Source: an uncultured cyanobacterium
GTDB lineage: Bacteria > Cyanobacteriota > Cyanobacteriia > PCC-6307 > Cyanobiaceae
Direction of reading: 5' to 3'
NCBI GenBank assembly: GCA_903935205.1
Contig: CAIZQU010000116.1
Span: forward strand, 1-50,625
DNA: 50,625 nucleotides
The notes beneath the pieces were generated by a model, which did no database searches, was not told the origin of the DNA, and worked only from the letters and a program-made list of their open reading frames with translations. The translations under genes were made by a program, and so were the position numbers. Position 1 is the stretch's first letter. Every line of letters starts with the position of its first letter. Positions 1-8,548 of this stretch are shown here, piece by piece.

Positions 1-240
1 ACAAGTCAATCGCCTCGATTCATCGTGGCTGCAAGAGGTGCATCTGCGCCTCTCGAATGACAGTCCGTCATTCCACCCTGTTCACCCTCTGATCAGGGCA
101 TTCGGGCCTCGGGTTTTACACCACTCAAAGGGACGCGGCCTCATTGCCCAGGTGACGCTCTATTCCGCGGCCGCGAACGACCCCGCGGACCTTGAATAGC
201 CCGGCCCATCAACCATGCAGCACCCCACCCCAACACCCCC

Positions 241-1350
241 TCAGGGCAGCGGTGTGATCCGCAGCTCGCGGAAGCTCTGGCGCTCCAGCGGCAGGTCTTC
301 GCAGGCCTTGCCATCGCTGCGCAGGTTGCCGTCATCGCTGAGCAGCACCAGGCTGTCGCCATCGGCCAGCAGCGCCTCGGGGTTGAACGGCACCCCATCG
401 GCGGGCGGGAAGCTGCGCAGCCGTTCCGGGGCGTCGGCGAAGCGACCGCTCCAGCGGTAAAGCGCCGATGGCACCGCCTTCTGGCCCCCCGTCGCCGGCC
501 CGGCCACGATCAACAGGTTGGTGCCCACCCGCTCCAGGCTGCGGATGCCGAGGCCTCCCAGATCGAGCAGCACCGGATCGCCGAACACCGCCGTTTCGCC
601 GCCCAGCACGGCGTTGGGATTGCTCAGCGGCACCAGCAGTGCCTTGCCGCCGGGGGTGGGATTGCGGAAGCCGATCAGCAGGCCGCCATTGGGCATCGCC
701 GCCAAGCCCTCGATGGTCAGGCCGCCTGGATCCTTGTCCGGCCGGTTGGCCGCCTCCGCCAGGGCGAAGCCCCCGTAGCGGGGATCGTTGGCCAGATCGT
801 CGATCAGGCGGGTGTAGGGCCGGCCCACCGGCTCGGCGTGAATCGTGATCTTGCGGCCATCCTCCGAGGCCCGCAGGCCCAGATTGGTGGCGAACAGGCG
901 GCGGCGGTTGGGACGCTCCTCCGCCCCGCCGTTGCCGGCGCGGGCCGAGCCGTGGGAGCCCATCCAATAGACCAGCGGCCCGATCCGGGCCGAGGCCTCC
1001 AGATCCAGCCCCGGATGGGCCCCCGCCACCGGCGCCACCGCCGCCGCCGGGATCTCTCCCCGACCCAGGGGCGGCCCCTCCTGGCCGCTGCGATACAGCC
1101 CGAGCGGCACCGCCGGCCCGGCCTTGTTGTCGGCCATCACGAACTGCCCCTCCCCCAGCGCCAGGGCGGTGGAGGCATTGCAAGGGCCCTGGTGGCGGAT
1201 CACGGTGGCGGAGGGTTCCGCCAGGGCCGCCTGTTGGGGCGCCAGGAGCAGAGCCAGCAACAGGGCAGCTCCGGCGGTGCTCCTGGGCAACGGCCTGGAG
1301 GGAGCCGGCAGGTCACTCCTCCCTGGGACTGGATGGCCGCAGCGGCCCAT
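241..1350 (-). CDS. Exported DUF3616-like protein
   Basis: Predicted secreted or periplasmic protein of unknown reaction. The ATG at 1350 is preferred because it gives a basic N-terminus, a hydrophobic run (AALLLALLLAP) and an Ala-Leu-Ala cleavage-like site near residue 40. The open frame continues upstream to 1587 but that part is Arg/Gly/Trp-rich and not protein-like. The mature part has repeated strand-turn patterns such as TIEGLAAMPNGGLLIGF and FNPEALLADGDSLVLLSDDG, typical of DUF3616 proteins, which I take to have a beta-propeller-like fold. It is divergent from hypD with about 270 bp between starts, so a link to hydrogenase maturation is not implied. The family assignment is by pattern recognition and is moderately sure; no catalytic residue can be named. 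Confidence 0.7.
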   Translation of the reverse strand: MGRCGHPVPGRSDLPAPSRPLPRSTAGAALLLALLLAPQQAALAEPSATVIRHQGPCNASTALALGEGQFVMADNKAGPAVPLGLYRSGQEGPPLGRGEIPAAAVAPVAGAHPGLDLEASARIGPLVYWMGSHGSARAGNGGAEERPNRRRLFATNLGLRASEDGRKITIHAEPVGRPYTRLIDDLANDPRYGGFALAEAANRPDKDPGGLTIEGLAAMPNGGLLIGFRNPTPGGKALLVPLSNPNAVLGGETAVFGDPVLLDLGGLGIRSLERVGTNLLIVAGPATGGQKAVPSALYRWSGRFADAPERLRSFPPADGVPFNPEALLADGDSLVLLSDDGNLRSDGKACEDLPLERQSFRELRITPLP

Positions 1351-1616
1351 GGCAACGGAAACAGCTGAGGGCAGAATCCCATCCCAGCCCGCGAGCCACC
1401 AGCCCACGCTCCGCCACCAGCCGAGCGGCCGCCGCGCCGCCGCCGAATCCAGACCCCGACGCCGCTCCGGATCGGCATCAGCGTCGTCCCAGATCGCCGC
1501 TCTGCCTACGGTCTCCCCAGCTGGCGTGGCAGGACCTGGACCTCTCCACCGCCGCAGCTGCCGCTCCGGCAGCAGTCCCCTCGGCAACCGCCGCGACTGA
1601 GCCCCCCACCGCCGCG

Positions 1617-3110
1617 GTGCCGCAGCTGCTGGCGGAGCTGGCGGCGATCACCAGCCGCCCCTGGACCCTGATGGAGGTCTGCGGCGGCCAGACCCACGCG
1701 ATCCTGCGCTGGGGGCTCGATCAACTGCTGCAGCCGGGGCTGCGGTTGATCCATGGCCCCGGCTGCCCGGTCTGCATCACGCCAGCCGCCATCCTCGATG
1801 CCGCCATCGCCCTGGCGGCCCGGCCGGAGCTGATCCTGGCCTCCTACGGCGACATGCTGCGGGTGCCCGGCAGCGATGGCACCAGCCTGCTCGAGGCCCG
1901 GGCCGCCGGCGGCGACGTGCGTCTGCTCACCTCCCCCCTGCAGGCCCTGACCCTGGCCCGCGACCATCCCGACCGCCAGGTGGTGTTCCTGGCGGTCGGC
2001 TTCGAGACCACCGCCCCCGCCACCGCCCTGCTGGCCCACCAGACCCTGGCCCTGGGCCTGACCAATCTGACCATCCTCTGCGCCCACAGCCGGGTGGCGC
2101 CGGCGATGGAGGCCCTGCTGGCGCCGCCGCCGGGAGATGGCGGAGAGGAAGAGGTTCCGGGGGCCGACCCACCATCCCCCGTTCAGGCCTTCCTGGCGGC
2201 GGGCCATGTCTGCGCGGTGCTCGGCACCGAGGAGCTGGAGGCGCTGGTGGCACGCCGGCGCCTGCCGGTTGTGGTGAGCGGCTTCGGGCCGGAGGAGCTG
2301 CTGCGGGGCGTGCTGGCCTGCGTGCGCCAACTCGAAGCGGGTCAGGCCCGGCTGGCCAATGCCTACGCCGCCGTGGTGCGGCCGGCGGGCAATGCGGCCG
2401 CCCGGAGGCTGTTGACCGAGGTGTTTGAGCCGGTGGATCGGCCCTGGCGCGGCCTCGGCCTGATCCCCGGCGGCGGCCTGGCCCTGGCCGGTCCGTTCGC
2501 GGCCCTGGAGGCTCGGGTGCGGTTCGGGCTGAGCGAGGCGATCGATGCCGCTGAGCCGGGTCTGCGGCACACCGGCAGCGGCCCCCACCCCTGGAGCCAT
2601 CCCCGGCGTCAGGCCGAGCCCAGCGGATCCCCCCCTCCCGATGGCGCCGCTGAGGCCTGGCCCCCCACGACCGCAGGCCCCGAAGCCGCAGGCTCGGAAG
2701 CCGCAGGCTCCACGGCGGGGTTTACCGCCGCTGGAAATCCCGCAGGCGGAGCTCGCCGGCTCTGGCACCCCCGCGCCGGGCGCCCGGAGGCAGGGCCTCC
2801 CGCGGCCGCGGCACCTCGGTCCGGGCACTCCGAGACAGGGCACTCCGAGACCGGTGGCTCCGAGACCTGGCCTCCCGCGGCCGCACCTCCCGAGGCCGCC
2901 CCGCCCCAGACCGCAGGCCCCCAGTCCTGGCCGACGGCGACCGCCACCGCTTGCATCGCCGGCGCCATCCTGCGGGGCCTGGCCCTGCCCAGCCACTGCC
3001 CATCCTTCGGCGCTGCCTGCACCCCCGAGCACCCCCTCGGCGCCCCGATGGTCTCCAGCGAAGGCGCCTGCGCCGCCTACCACCACTACCGCAGCGGTCC
3101 AGCGCCATGA
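1617..3110 (+). CDS. hypD: Hydrogenase maturation factor HypD with a low-complexity insert
   Basis: HypD is the iron-sulfur scaffold on which HypC and HypE build the Fe(CN)2CO centre of [NiFe]-hydrogenases in the cytoplasm. Visible hallmarks are MEVCGGQTH (Cys22) and HGPGCPVC (Cys50, Cys53), with the same 28- and 3-residue spacing as in E. coli HypD. The C-terminal motifs HCPSFGAACTP and MVSSEGACAAY supply the cluster cysteines. At 497 residues it is about 120 longer than usual, because residues about 320-443 are an Ala/Pro/Gly/Ser-rich insert with short repeats placed just before the cluster region. The GTG at 1617 leaves a rather short N-terminus, but I see no better start in frame upstream. 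The stop overlaps the hypE start (ATGA), indicating translational coupling. Confidence 0.93.
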   Translation: MPQLLAELAAITSRPWTLMEVCGGQTHAILRWGLDQLLQPGLRLIHGPGCPVCITPAAILDAAIALAARPELILASYGDMLRVPGSDGTSLLEARAAGGDVRLLTSPLQALTLARDHPDRQVVFLAVGFETTAPATALLAHQTLALGLTNLTILCAHSRVAPAMEALLAPPPGDGGEEEVPGADPPSPVQAFLAAGHVCAVLGTEELEALVARRRLPVVVSGFGPEELLRGVLACVRQLEAGQARLANAYAAVVRPAGNAAARRLLTEVFEPVDRPWRGLGLIPGGGLALAGPFAALEARVRFGLSEAIDAAEPGLRHTGSGPHPWSHPRRQAEPSGSPPPDGAAEAWPPTTAGPEAAGSEAAGSTAGFTAAGNPAGGARRLWHPRAGRPEAGPPAAAAPRSGHSETGHSETGGSETWPPAAAPPEAAPPQTAGPQSWPTATATACIAGAILRGLALPSHCPSFGAACTPEHPLGAPMVSSEGACAAYHHYRSGPAP

Positions 3111-4096
3111 GTGAGCGCATCCAGCTGGGCCATGGCGGCGGCGGCACCCTTATGCAACGGCTGATCGATGCCGAACTGCGGCCCCTGCTCCCCGATCCCC
3201 AGGCGCCGCTGCACGATGCCGCCAGGTTGGAGTTGCCCCACGGCCGCCTGGCCTTCAGCAGCGATGGCTATGTGGTCAACCCCCTGGAGTTCCCAGGCGG
3301 CTGCATCGGCCGCCTGGCGGTGGTGGGCACCTGCAACGACCTGGCCATGGCCGGCGCCAGGCCCCTCTGGCTCAGCCTCGGCCTGATCCTGGAGGAGGGG
3401 CTGGAGCTGGCCCTGCTGCGCCGCCTGATCGCCGGCCTGGCCGCCGCCGCCGGCGAGTGCGGCGTGCGGGTGGTGACCGGCGACACCAAGGTGGTGGAGC
3501 GGGGCAAGGGGGATGGGGCGTTCCTCACCACCAGCGGCATCGGCCTGCTCGAAGCCCCCGAACCGATCGATCCCGCGGCGATCCGCCCCGGCGATCAGCT
3601 GGTCCTCAGCGGCGATCCGGGCCGCCATGGCCTGGCGATCCTGGCCGCCCGCCATGGCCTGACCCTCCAGCCGCCGGTGCTCAGCGACTGCACCCCGCTC
3701 TGGCCGCTGGTGGCGCGGCTGCTGGCGGCCGGGGTGAGGCCCCACTGCCTGCGGGACCTGACCCGTGGCGGCCTGGCGAGCGTGCTGCAGGAATTCGCCC
3801 AGGCCAGTGGCCACACCCTGGCGATCGAGGAGGACCGCATCCCCCTGGATGCCGCCGTGGCCCGCGGCGCCGACCTGCTCGGCATCGATCCGCTCCAGCT
3901 CGCCTGCGAGGGGCGCTTCCTGGCGGTGGTGGCGCCCCAGCAGCTGGAGGCCTGCCTGGCGGTGCTGGAGGCGGCGGGCGGTGCCTGGATCGGCACCGTG
4001 GTGGCGGGGGCACCGCGGGTGCTGCTGCGCACCGCCTTCGGCAGCGAACGCCTGCTGCTACCCCCCAGCGGCGAACTGCTGCCGCGCATCTGCTGA
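3107..4096 (+). CDS. hypE: Hydrogenase maturation factor HypE (carbamoyl dehydratase)
   Basis: HypE converts a carbamoyl group, delivered by HypF onto its C-terminal cysteine, into a thiocyanate and hands cyanide to the HypC-HypD complex. The 329-residue product ends in PRIC, so the acceptor cysteine is the last residue, as the family requires. The N-terminus has the glycine-rich LGHGGGGTLMQRLI motif, followed by FSSDGYVVNPLEFPGG and VTGDTKVVERGKGDG, all characteristic of HypE and the related PurM/SelD fold. The ATG overlaps the hypD stop by 4 bp, so the pair forms one operon. No hydrogenase structural genes, nor hypA, hypB, hypC or hypF, lie in this window. Confidence 0.96.
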   Translation: MSERIQLGHGGGGTLMQRLIDAELRPLLPDPQAPLHDAARLELPHGRLAFSSDGYVVNPLEFPGGCIGRLAVVGTCNDLAMAGARPLWLSLGLILEEGLELALLRRLIAGLAAAAGECGVRVVTGDTKVVERGKGDGAFLTTSGIGLLEAPEPIDPAAIRPGDQLVLSGDPGRHGLAILAARHGLTLQPPVLSDCTPLWPLVARLLAAGVRPHCLRDLTRGGLASVLQEFAQASGHTLAIEEDRIPLDAAVARGADLLGIDPLQLACEGRFLAVVAPQQLEACLAVLEAAGGAWIGTVVAGAPRVLLRTAFGSERLLLPPSGELLPRIC

Positions 4097-4130
4097 GCCG
4101 CGGCGGCCTCCTGATCGGCTGACCGTCCGG

Positions 4131-4212
4131 CGGCCCAGCGCCCCATCGGCCCAACGGCCCAGCGGCCCAGCGGCCCAGCGGCCCAACGGGCCAGCGGGCC
4201 AGCGGCCCAGCG
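4131..4212. repeat. 8-bp tandem repeat block, unit CGGCCCAG
   Basis: About ten consecutive 8-bp units of CGGCCCAG or one-base variants (CGGCCCAA, CGGGCCAG), beginning 34 bp after the hypE stop. It lies in the gap between the convergent hypE and kaiC genes and is not inside any convincing gene. The variants suggest slippage expansion followed by point change. Confidence 0.9.
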
Positions 4213-4339
4213 CTTAGCCCTGCAACAACCCCAGAACAGCGGATGCCATGGGCAAGCCATGGGCCGGCTGCAGGGATGGCTCAAGGGCTGCCTGGCTGGC
4301 GATTGAAACCAGGGCCAGGGCGAGGGCCCAGAAGCTGGG

Positions 4340-4415
4340 CCTGAGGATTGGTCTGAGGTATGACCTGGGGTATGGCCTGAGGTATGGCTTGAGCCTGAGG
4401 TATGGCTTGAGGATT
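4340..4415. repeat. 12-bp tandem repeat block, unit CCTGAGGTATGG
   Basis: Five near-identical 12-bp units plus one half unit (CTTGAG) and a partial last unit, all matching CCTGAGGTATGG with one to three changes. It sits 80 bp before the kaiC stop. The minus strand of this block can be read as IPQA-type tetrapeptide repeats, but the frame runs into kaiC and has no good start, so I treat it as non-coding. Together with the 8-bp block it fills much of the 398-bp hypE-kaiC gap; nothing else is recognisable there. Confidence 0.88.
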
Positions 4416-4494
4416 AACGCCCATCGTCTCCCTCGCAAATACGCGGCAAAGACGGGTCAGGAAACCAACCACTGCCGGCCCCTGATTGTGCGGA

Positions 4495-6048
4495 TCAAAG
4501 ATCTTCAGAGGCCACCCCTTGGACAATGCGCGAGAGCTCGCTGCGCTCATCGCTGCTGACGCGATGGGGCACGCCGCTGATGATGCGCTCGAAATTGGAG
4601 AAGGAATCCTTGATCTCCGGACCATTACTGGTGATCACGAACTCACGGATGCCCTTGTCATGCCAGGAGCCGCGCATCTTGAACACGTTCAATGCCCGCG
4701 CCATCTCGCCGCGAATCTCCACATACTGGAGCAAGAGGATCGTATCGGTGATCGTTGAGATGTGAGAGTCGGTGATCGAGTGACTCCCCATGAACTCCTC
4801 CGATGTATTGGTGAAGAAGCCCGCGATCTCCTCCTGCTTGGCATAACCTGTCACACCGATCACAAACTGGCGGAAGGCGTTGTGGCTCACCCCTCGGGCC
4901 AGGGCAGAAAGCGAATCGATCGCCATCCGTGATGGCTTGAACTGGCTGATCTCGGTCTTGATGATCTGGAGATGATCTTCAAGGCCCGTTGATTCGGGGT
5001 AGGCACAGATAATCTTGAGCAGGCCATCCTGCTCCATCTGCTCGAAGTCGATCCCCCAACTGGTGGCATTGCGCAGCAGCTGGGCCCGCGATTCCTCATA
5101 GGCAAACAGGATGGCCCGCTCCTTGGAGCGACAGGCATCCTCGATGAACTTGCTGACGAGCAGCGTCTTGCCGGTGCCGGTGGCACCGGTGGCGAGGATG
5201 ATCGAATCCTTGAAGAAACCGCCGCCGCACATCGCATCCAGGCGCGGCACACCCGAGCTGAGCCGCACGTTGGAGGAGCGCTGGGTGAGGCGCATCGCCC
5301 CGAGCGGGAAGATGCTCACCCCATGGGCTCCCATGGTGAATGGGAACTCTCCCTTCATGTGGGTGGTGCCGCGCAGCTTGAGAATCTCAACGGTGCGCCG
5401 CCGCCGCTCACCCTCCAGCACATTGCGGAGAATGACCACGTTGTCACTGACGAATTCCTCGACGCCATAACGGGCGATCGGCCCGTATTCATCGATTCGC
5501 TCTGTGGTCATCACCGTGGTCACACCGATCTCCTTGAGCCGGGCGATCAGGCGAAAGATCTCACGGCGCACCACCGAGACGGCATCGTATTGCTGAAACA
5601 CCGCCGTGATCGAGTCGATGGCAACCCGCTTCGCCTTATACTTACGAATCGCATAGTTGATGCGCTCAATCAAACCAGACAGGTCGAAGCTACCTGCCAC
5701 ATCCTGGCCCTCGGGATCGGGGGAGGCATCGAGCAAAAACAACTTGTCCTGGGCCACCATCTCCTGCAGATTCCAGCCGAAGCTGGCGGCATTGCGAAGG
5801 ATATCGAGAGGCGACTCTTCGAAGGTCACGAAGATGCCGGGCTCATTGAAGTCGCGGATGCCGTTATAAAGAAAGTTCAGCGAGAATACGGTTTTTCCAG
5901 TACCCGAAGTCCCGCTGATCAAGGTGGAACGGCTGATCGGCAGGCCGCCATGGCAGATGTCATCAAAGCCCTCGATACCGGTGGGCAGCTTCTGCACCTG
6001 CATCAGCGGACTGGCGGCGGCGGTGCTGGTCGGGCTTGGATCCTGCAT
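4495..6048 (-). CDS. kaiC: Circadian clock protein KaiC
   Basis: KaiC is the hexameric ATPase, autokinase and autophosphatase at the core of the cyanobacterial circadian oscillator. The 517-residue product has two RecA-like halves, each with a Walker A motif: GTSGTGKT in CI and GATGTGKT in CII. The CII phosphorylation pair falls in DSHISTITDT at Ser431 and Thr432, exactly the numbering of the S. elongatus protein. The C-terminal A-loop and tail that KaiA binds are present (SELSRIVQGV near the end). It is the last gene of a minus-strand kaiA-kaiB-kaiC cluster, 68 bp after kaiB. It appears complete and unmodified, in contrast to its two partners. Confidence 0.99.
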   Translation of the reverse strand: MQDPSPTSTAAASPLMQVQKLPTGIEGFDDICHGGLPISRSTLISGTSGTGKTVFSLNFLYNGIRDFNEPGIFVTFEESPLDILRNAASFGWNLQEMVAQDKLFLLDASPDPEGQDVAGSFDLSGLIERINYAIRKYKAKRVAIDSITAVFQQYDAVSVVRREIFRLIARLKEIGVTTVMTTERIDEYGPIARYGVEEFVSDNVVILRNVLEGERRRRTVEILKLRGTTHMKGEFPFTMGAHGVSIFPLGAMRLTQRSSNVRLSSGVPRLDAMCGGGFFKDSIILATGATGTGKTLLVSKFIEDACRSKERAILFAYEESRAQLLRNATSWGIDFEQMEQDGLLKIICAYPESTGLEDHLQIIKTEISQFKPSRMAIDSLSALARGVSHNAFRQFVIGVTGYAKQEEIAGFFTNTSEEFMGSHSITDSHISTITDTILLLQYVEIRGEMARALNVFKMRGSWHDKGIREFVITSNGPEIKDSFSNFERIISGVPHRVSSDERSELSRIVQGVASEDL

Positions 6049-6116
6049 CGACGGGGTGGGGTGGAAGGGGATAGGGAAAAGGAGATGGGAAGGGAATCGG
6101 CGGGTCTCTGCCGAGT

Positions 6117-6512
6117 TCAGCCAGGCTCAGGCCCCGCCGGATCCAAGGCGGCGTCGGCCCCGTCCGGCGGCGGCAGGTCGAGCGGTGCGGCGGCTCGCGG
6201 CTCCAGATCAAAACTCTCGTCGCTGAGCTCGTCATAGAGCAGATCGAGGCCGATCAACACCCGCTCCCGGTCCGAGAGGTCGCCGATGATCCGCCGCACC
6301 GGTGGCGGCAGGATTTTGGCCAGGGTGGGGGTGGCGAGGATCTTGTCCTCCTCAGCGAGCTGGGGATTCTTGAGCACATCGATCACCTTCAATGCGTATA
6401 CCCCCAGAAACTCGGTCTCAAGAATGTTGCGAAGGGTCTTCAAAGCTCGCATCGAGTTGGGCGTGTTTCCCGCCACATAGAGCTTGAGGATGTAGGTCTT
6501 GCGGGGGGGCAT
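6117..6512 (-). CDS. kaiB: Circadian clock protein KaiB with a C-terminal tail
   Basis: KaiB is the fold-switching thioredoxin-like clock protein that binds the KaiC CI ring, sequesters KaiA and signals to the output kinase. The first 100 residues match the family closely: [15 protein letters not shown], then [20 protein letters not shown] and [20 protein letters not shown]. The usual length is about 102 residues. This protein has 131, with a Pro/Ala/Asp/Glu-rich acidic tail of about 25-30 residues. It is 93 bp downstream of kaiA and 68 bp upstream of kaiC on the same strand, so the three are probably at least partly co-transcribed. The function of the tail is unknown. Confidence 0.98.
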   Translation of the reverse strand: MPPRKTYILKLYVAGNTPNSMRALKTLRNILETEFLGVYALKVIDVLKNPQLAEEDKILATPTLAKILPPPVRRIIGDLSDRERVLIGLDLLYDELSDESFDLEPRAAAPLDLPPPDGADAALDPAGPEPG

Positions 6513-6605
6513 GGCGGCGGCTTTTTGACGGTGGGTGGAAGCTTGGAGAGAGGGCGATGAGGGGGACTGGAGCGAATCGGGAAGGCCAATCCTGGGGAGG
6601 GCTGA

Positions 6606-7619
6606 TCAGGGCTCGCTGCTGAGGGTGGTAGCAGCATCGAGGCTGATCGGGGCGTCCTGACGGCTGGTCAGGGGCGGATCCGGGGGAATCGAGCGGCGGT
6701 ACATCTCACAGAGATGGGCCATCACATCGAGCAGGGCCAGTCGGTAGTCCTGAAGAAAGTCGTTCTTGTGACCCTCCAGCTGCAGCTGCTTGCCAAAACG
6801 ATCGATCAGATTCATGTGGATCTCCACCACCCGCGTGATCGGCAGATCGCTGAAGAACGCGGTGTTCACAAAGCTCTCCAGGGCCTGGTTGGCGCTGGCC
6901 GGATCGCGGAAGTAACTGAGCAGCAGGTCGCGGTAGGTGCGGGTCAGCGACCCCAGCAGCTCCTCCCGGTCCTTGGCGCCGAGATGGCGCAGGAAGCGGG
7001 CCGGATCGCGTTTGTAATAAATGCCGAGGTAGCCGAGCCGATCACGCAGGCGATTGGCCAGCTTCCAGCGTTCGGCGGCCCCCTCGGCCTCTGCCCGGGT
7101 CGCGCCGGCGCCCCCGGCGGCGGTGGCCGCCGCGCCGCCCCCGGCGGCAGGGGTGCCGCCACCACGGTCCTCAGCCGTTGCGAGCCCGCCGTCTGAAACC
7201 TCGCCAGCCGCGGCCGAGGCCTGGCCAGCACCAGCCCTGCTGGCCAGGCTCGGCGTGCCGCGGCGCAGAAAGCGGGCCACGGCGGCATCAAGGCTGTAGG
7301 TGAGCTGCTCGAGCTGATCCGGCGGCAGGTGCACCTCCGCCTCATGGAGCTCCACCCGGCCGCTGACGGCGCCGATCACCACCGCCGGCAGCAGCAGGCC
7401 TCGCTCCTCCAGGGCCGCCACCACGGCCGACCCCAGGCTCCCCTGCTCCAGCAACAGCGCATCGATGCCCTCCCGCCTCTCCTCCAGGGACGCCACCGGA
7501 TCGGCATCGGCCGGAAGCAGCTCCAGCCGATAGGGACCACCCCGCAACCACTGGGCGCTGGCGGCAATCAACGTGGCATCGCGCAGCAGCGAAGCGATGG
7601 TGAGCTCCGGTTCGGGCAT
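6606..7619 (-). CDS. kaiA: Circadian clock protein KaiA with an expanded linker
   Basis: KaiA stimulates KaiC autophosphorylation by holding its C-terminal A-loop. The ATG at 7619 (MPEPELTIASLL) gives 337 residues; the frame stays open to 7808 but that part is not conserved-looking. Residues 1-120 form the pseudo-receiver domain. Residues about 183-310 are the all-helical dimerising, KaiC-binding domain, recognisable from LGYLGIYYKRDPARFLRHL and VVEIHMNLIDRFGKQLQLEGHK style sequence. Residues 121-182 are an Ala/Gly-rich low-complexity linker, which explains why the protein exceeds the roughly 284-300 residues usual for KaiA. It is divergent from rplU, with 179 bp between starts that must hold both promoters. 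Confidence 0.97.
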   Translation of the reverse strand: MPEPELTIASLLRDATLIAASAQWLRGGPYRLELLPADADPVASLEERREGIDALLLEQGSLGSAVVAALEERGLLLPAVVIGAVSGRVELHEAEVHLPPDQLEQLTYSLDAAVARFLRRGTPSLASRAGAGQASAAAGEVSDGGLATAEDRGGGTPAAGGGAAATAAGGAGATRAEAEGAAERWKLANRLRDRLGYLGIYYKRDPARFLRHLGAKDREELLGSLTRTYRDLLLSYFRDPASANQALESFVNTAFFSDLPITRVVEIHMNLIDRFGKQLQLEGHKNDFLQDYRLALLDVMAHLCEMYRRSIPPDPPLTSRQDAPISLDAATTLSSEP

Positions 7620-7798
7620 CGGCCGAGACGAGGGGGACAACCCTCGGGTCCCAGGCATGTTGACGGAGCGGACCTGCGAATGGGAAAGTCTTTGTTTGTC
7701 TTTCGATTGACGCGCGCCAGGCCCCAATGGGCCCAGGAGCTCGGCTGCGCCTCGCAGCCGCTTCAGCCTGCCGCCAGCCTGGCCGTGCCCCGACGCCC

Positions 7799-8218
7799 AT
7801 GAGCGCAACCCCCACCACCCCAGCCGACACCGCCCCAGCGGCCAGCCCCAGCCCCAGCCCCGCCCCCGCCGCCGAAGCGGGCCCAGGCCCCTACGCGATC
7901 GTCGAGGCCTCCGGACAGCAGTTCTGGATGCAGCCGGATCGGTACCTCGACATCGACCGTCTCAACGCCGAGGTCGACAGCACCGTCAGCCTCGACACCG
8001 TGCTGCTCGTGCGCGATGCCAAGGGCACCAGCCTCGGTGCTCCCTACGTCAAGGGCGCCACGGTGACCCTCAAGGTGCTGGCCCACCGCCGGGGCCCGAA
8101 GGTGATCGTCTACAAGATGCGCCCCAAGAAGAAGACCCGTCGCAAGAATGGGCACCGCCAGGAGCTCACTCGCGTCCTGGTGACCGCGATCGAGGTCGGC
8201 GGCAAGGCGATCGCCTGA
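7799..8218 (+). CDS. rplU: 50S ribosomal protein L21
   Basis: Component of the large ribosomal subunit that binds 23S rRNA. The core begins at [19 protein letters not shown] and ends with the basic [17 protein letters not shown] stretch, as in L21. The ATG at 7799 gives 139 residues, with an N-terminal Pro/Ala/Ser-rich extension of about 30 residues before the conserved core. Bacterial L21 is usually near 103 residues, so the extension is real if this start is used; no later ATG precedes the core. It is followed 46 bp later by rpmA, the usual L21-L27 pair. Confidence 0.97.
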   Translation: MSATPTTPADTAPAASPSPSPAPAAEAGPGPYAIVEASGQQFWMQPDRYLDIDRLNAEVDSTVSLDTVLLVRDAKGTSLGAPYVKGATVTLKVLAHRRGPKVIVYKMRPKKKTRRKNGHRQELTRVLVTAIEVGGKAIA

Positions 8219-8264
8219 CCCCCTTCCCCGCTCCGTTCCCCAGCCCCCTCACAACACCGCTCCC

Positions 8265-8528
8265 ATGGCCCACAAGAAAGGCACAGGTTCCACCCGCAAC
8301 GGTCGCGATTCCAACTCCAAGCGCCTCGGCGTGAAGCGCTACGGGGGCGAAGTGGTCAGCGCCGGCTCGATCCTGATCCGCCAGCGCGGCACCTCGGTTC
8401 TGCCCGGCGTCAATGTGGGCCGTGGCTCCGACGACACCCTCTATGCCCTCGTCGATGGGGTGGTGAGCTTCGAATCGATCCGCCGCGGCCTGCGCAACCG
8501 CAAGCGCGTGCACGTGGCCGTGGGGTGA
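8265..8528 (+). CDS. rpmA: 50S ribosomal protein L27
   Basis: L27 reaches toward the peptidyl transferase centre of the large ribosomal subunit. The 87-residue product starts [20 protein letters not shown], the characteristic basic N-terminus, with no sign of the cleaved N-terminal extension found in Firmicutes. The sequence [20 protein letters not shown] is a clear family match. It lies between rplU and truB, and its stop overlaps a possible GTG start of truB. Confidence 0.99.
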   Translation: MAHKKGTGSTRNGRDSNSKRLGVKRYGGEVVSAGSILIRQRGTSVLPGVNVGRGSDDTLYALVDGVVSFESIRRGLRNRKRVHVAVG

Positions 8529-8548
8529 CCCCGGTCCCTCCCGGCACC

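Noticed and set aside
1506-3086. Long minus-strand frame opposite hypD.
   Set aside because: Gly/Gln/Arg-rich composition typical of antisense frames in GC-rich DNA; hypD on the other strand has clear family motifs.
2545-3114. Pro-rich plus-strand frame across the HypD insert.
   Set aside because: Out of frame with hypD, no ribosome-binding site, and composition explained by the GC-rich repeats; the hypD frame continues intact to its conserved end.
4281-4625. Minus-strand frame with IPQA tetrapeptide repeats after kaiC.
   Set aside because: Most of its N-terminal half overlaps kaiC in another frame and the start has no support; the repeats are better explained as a tandem DNA array.
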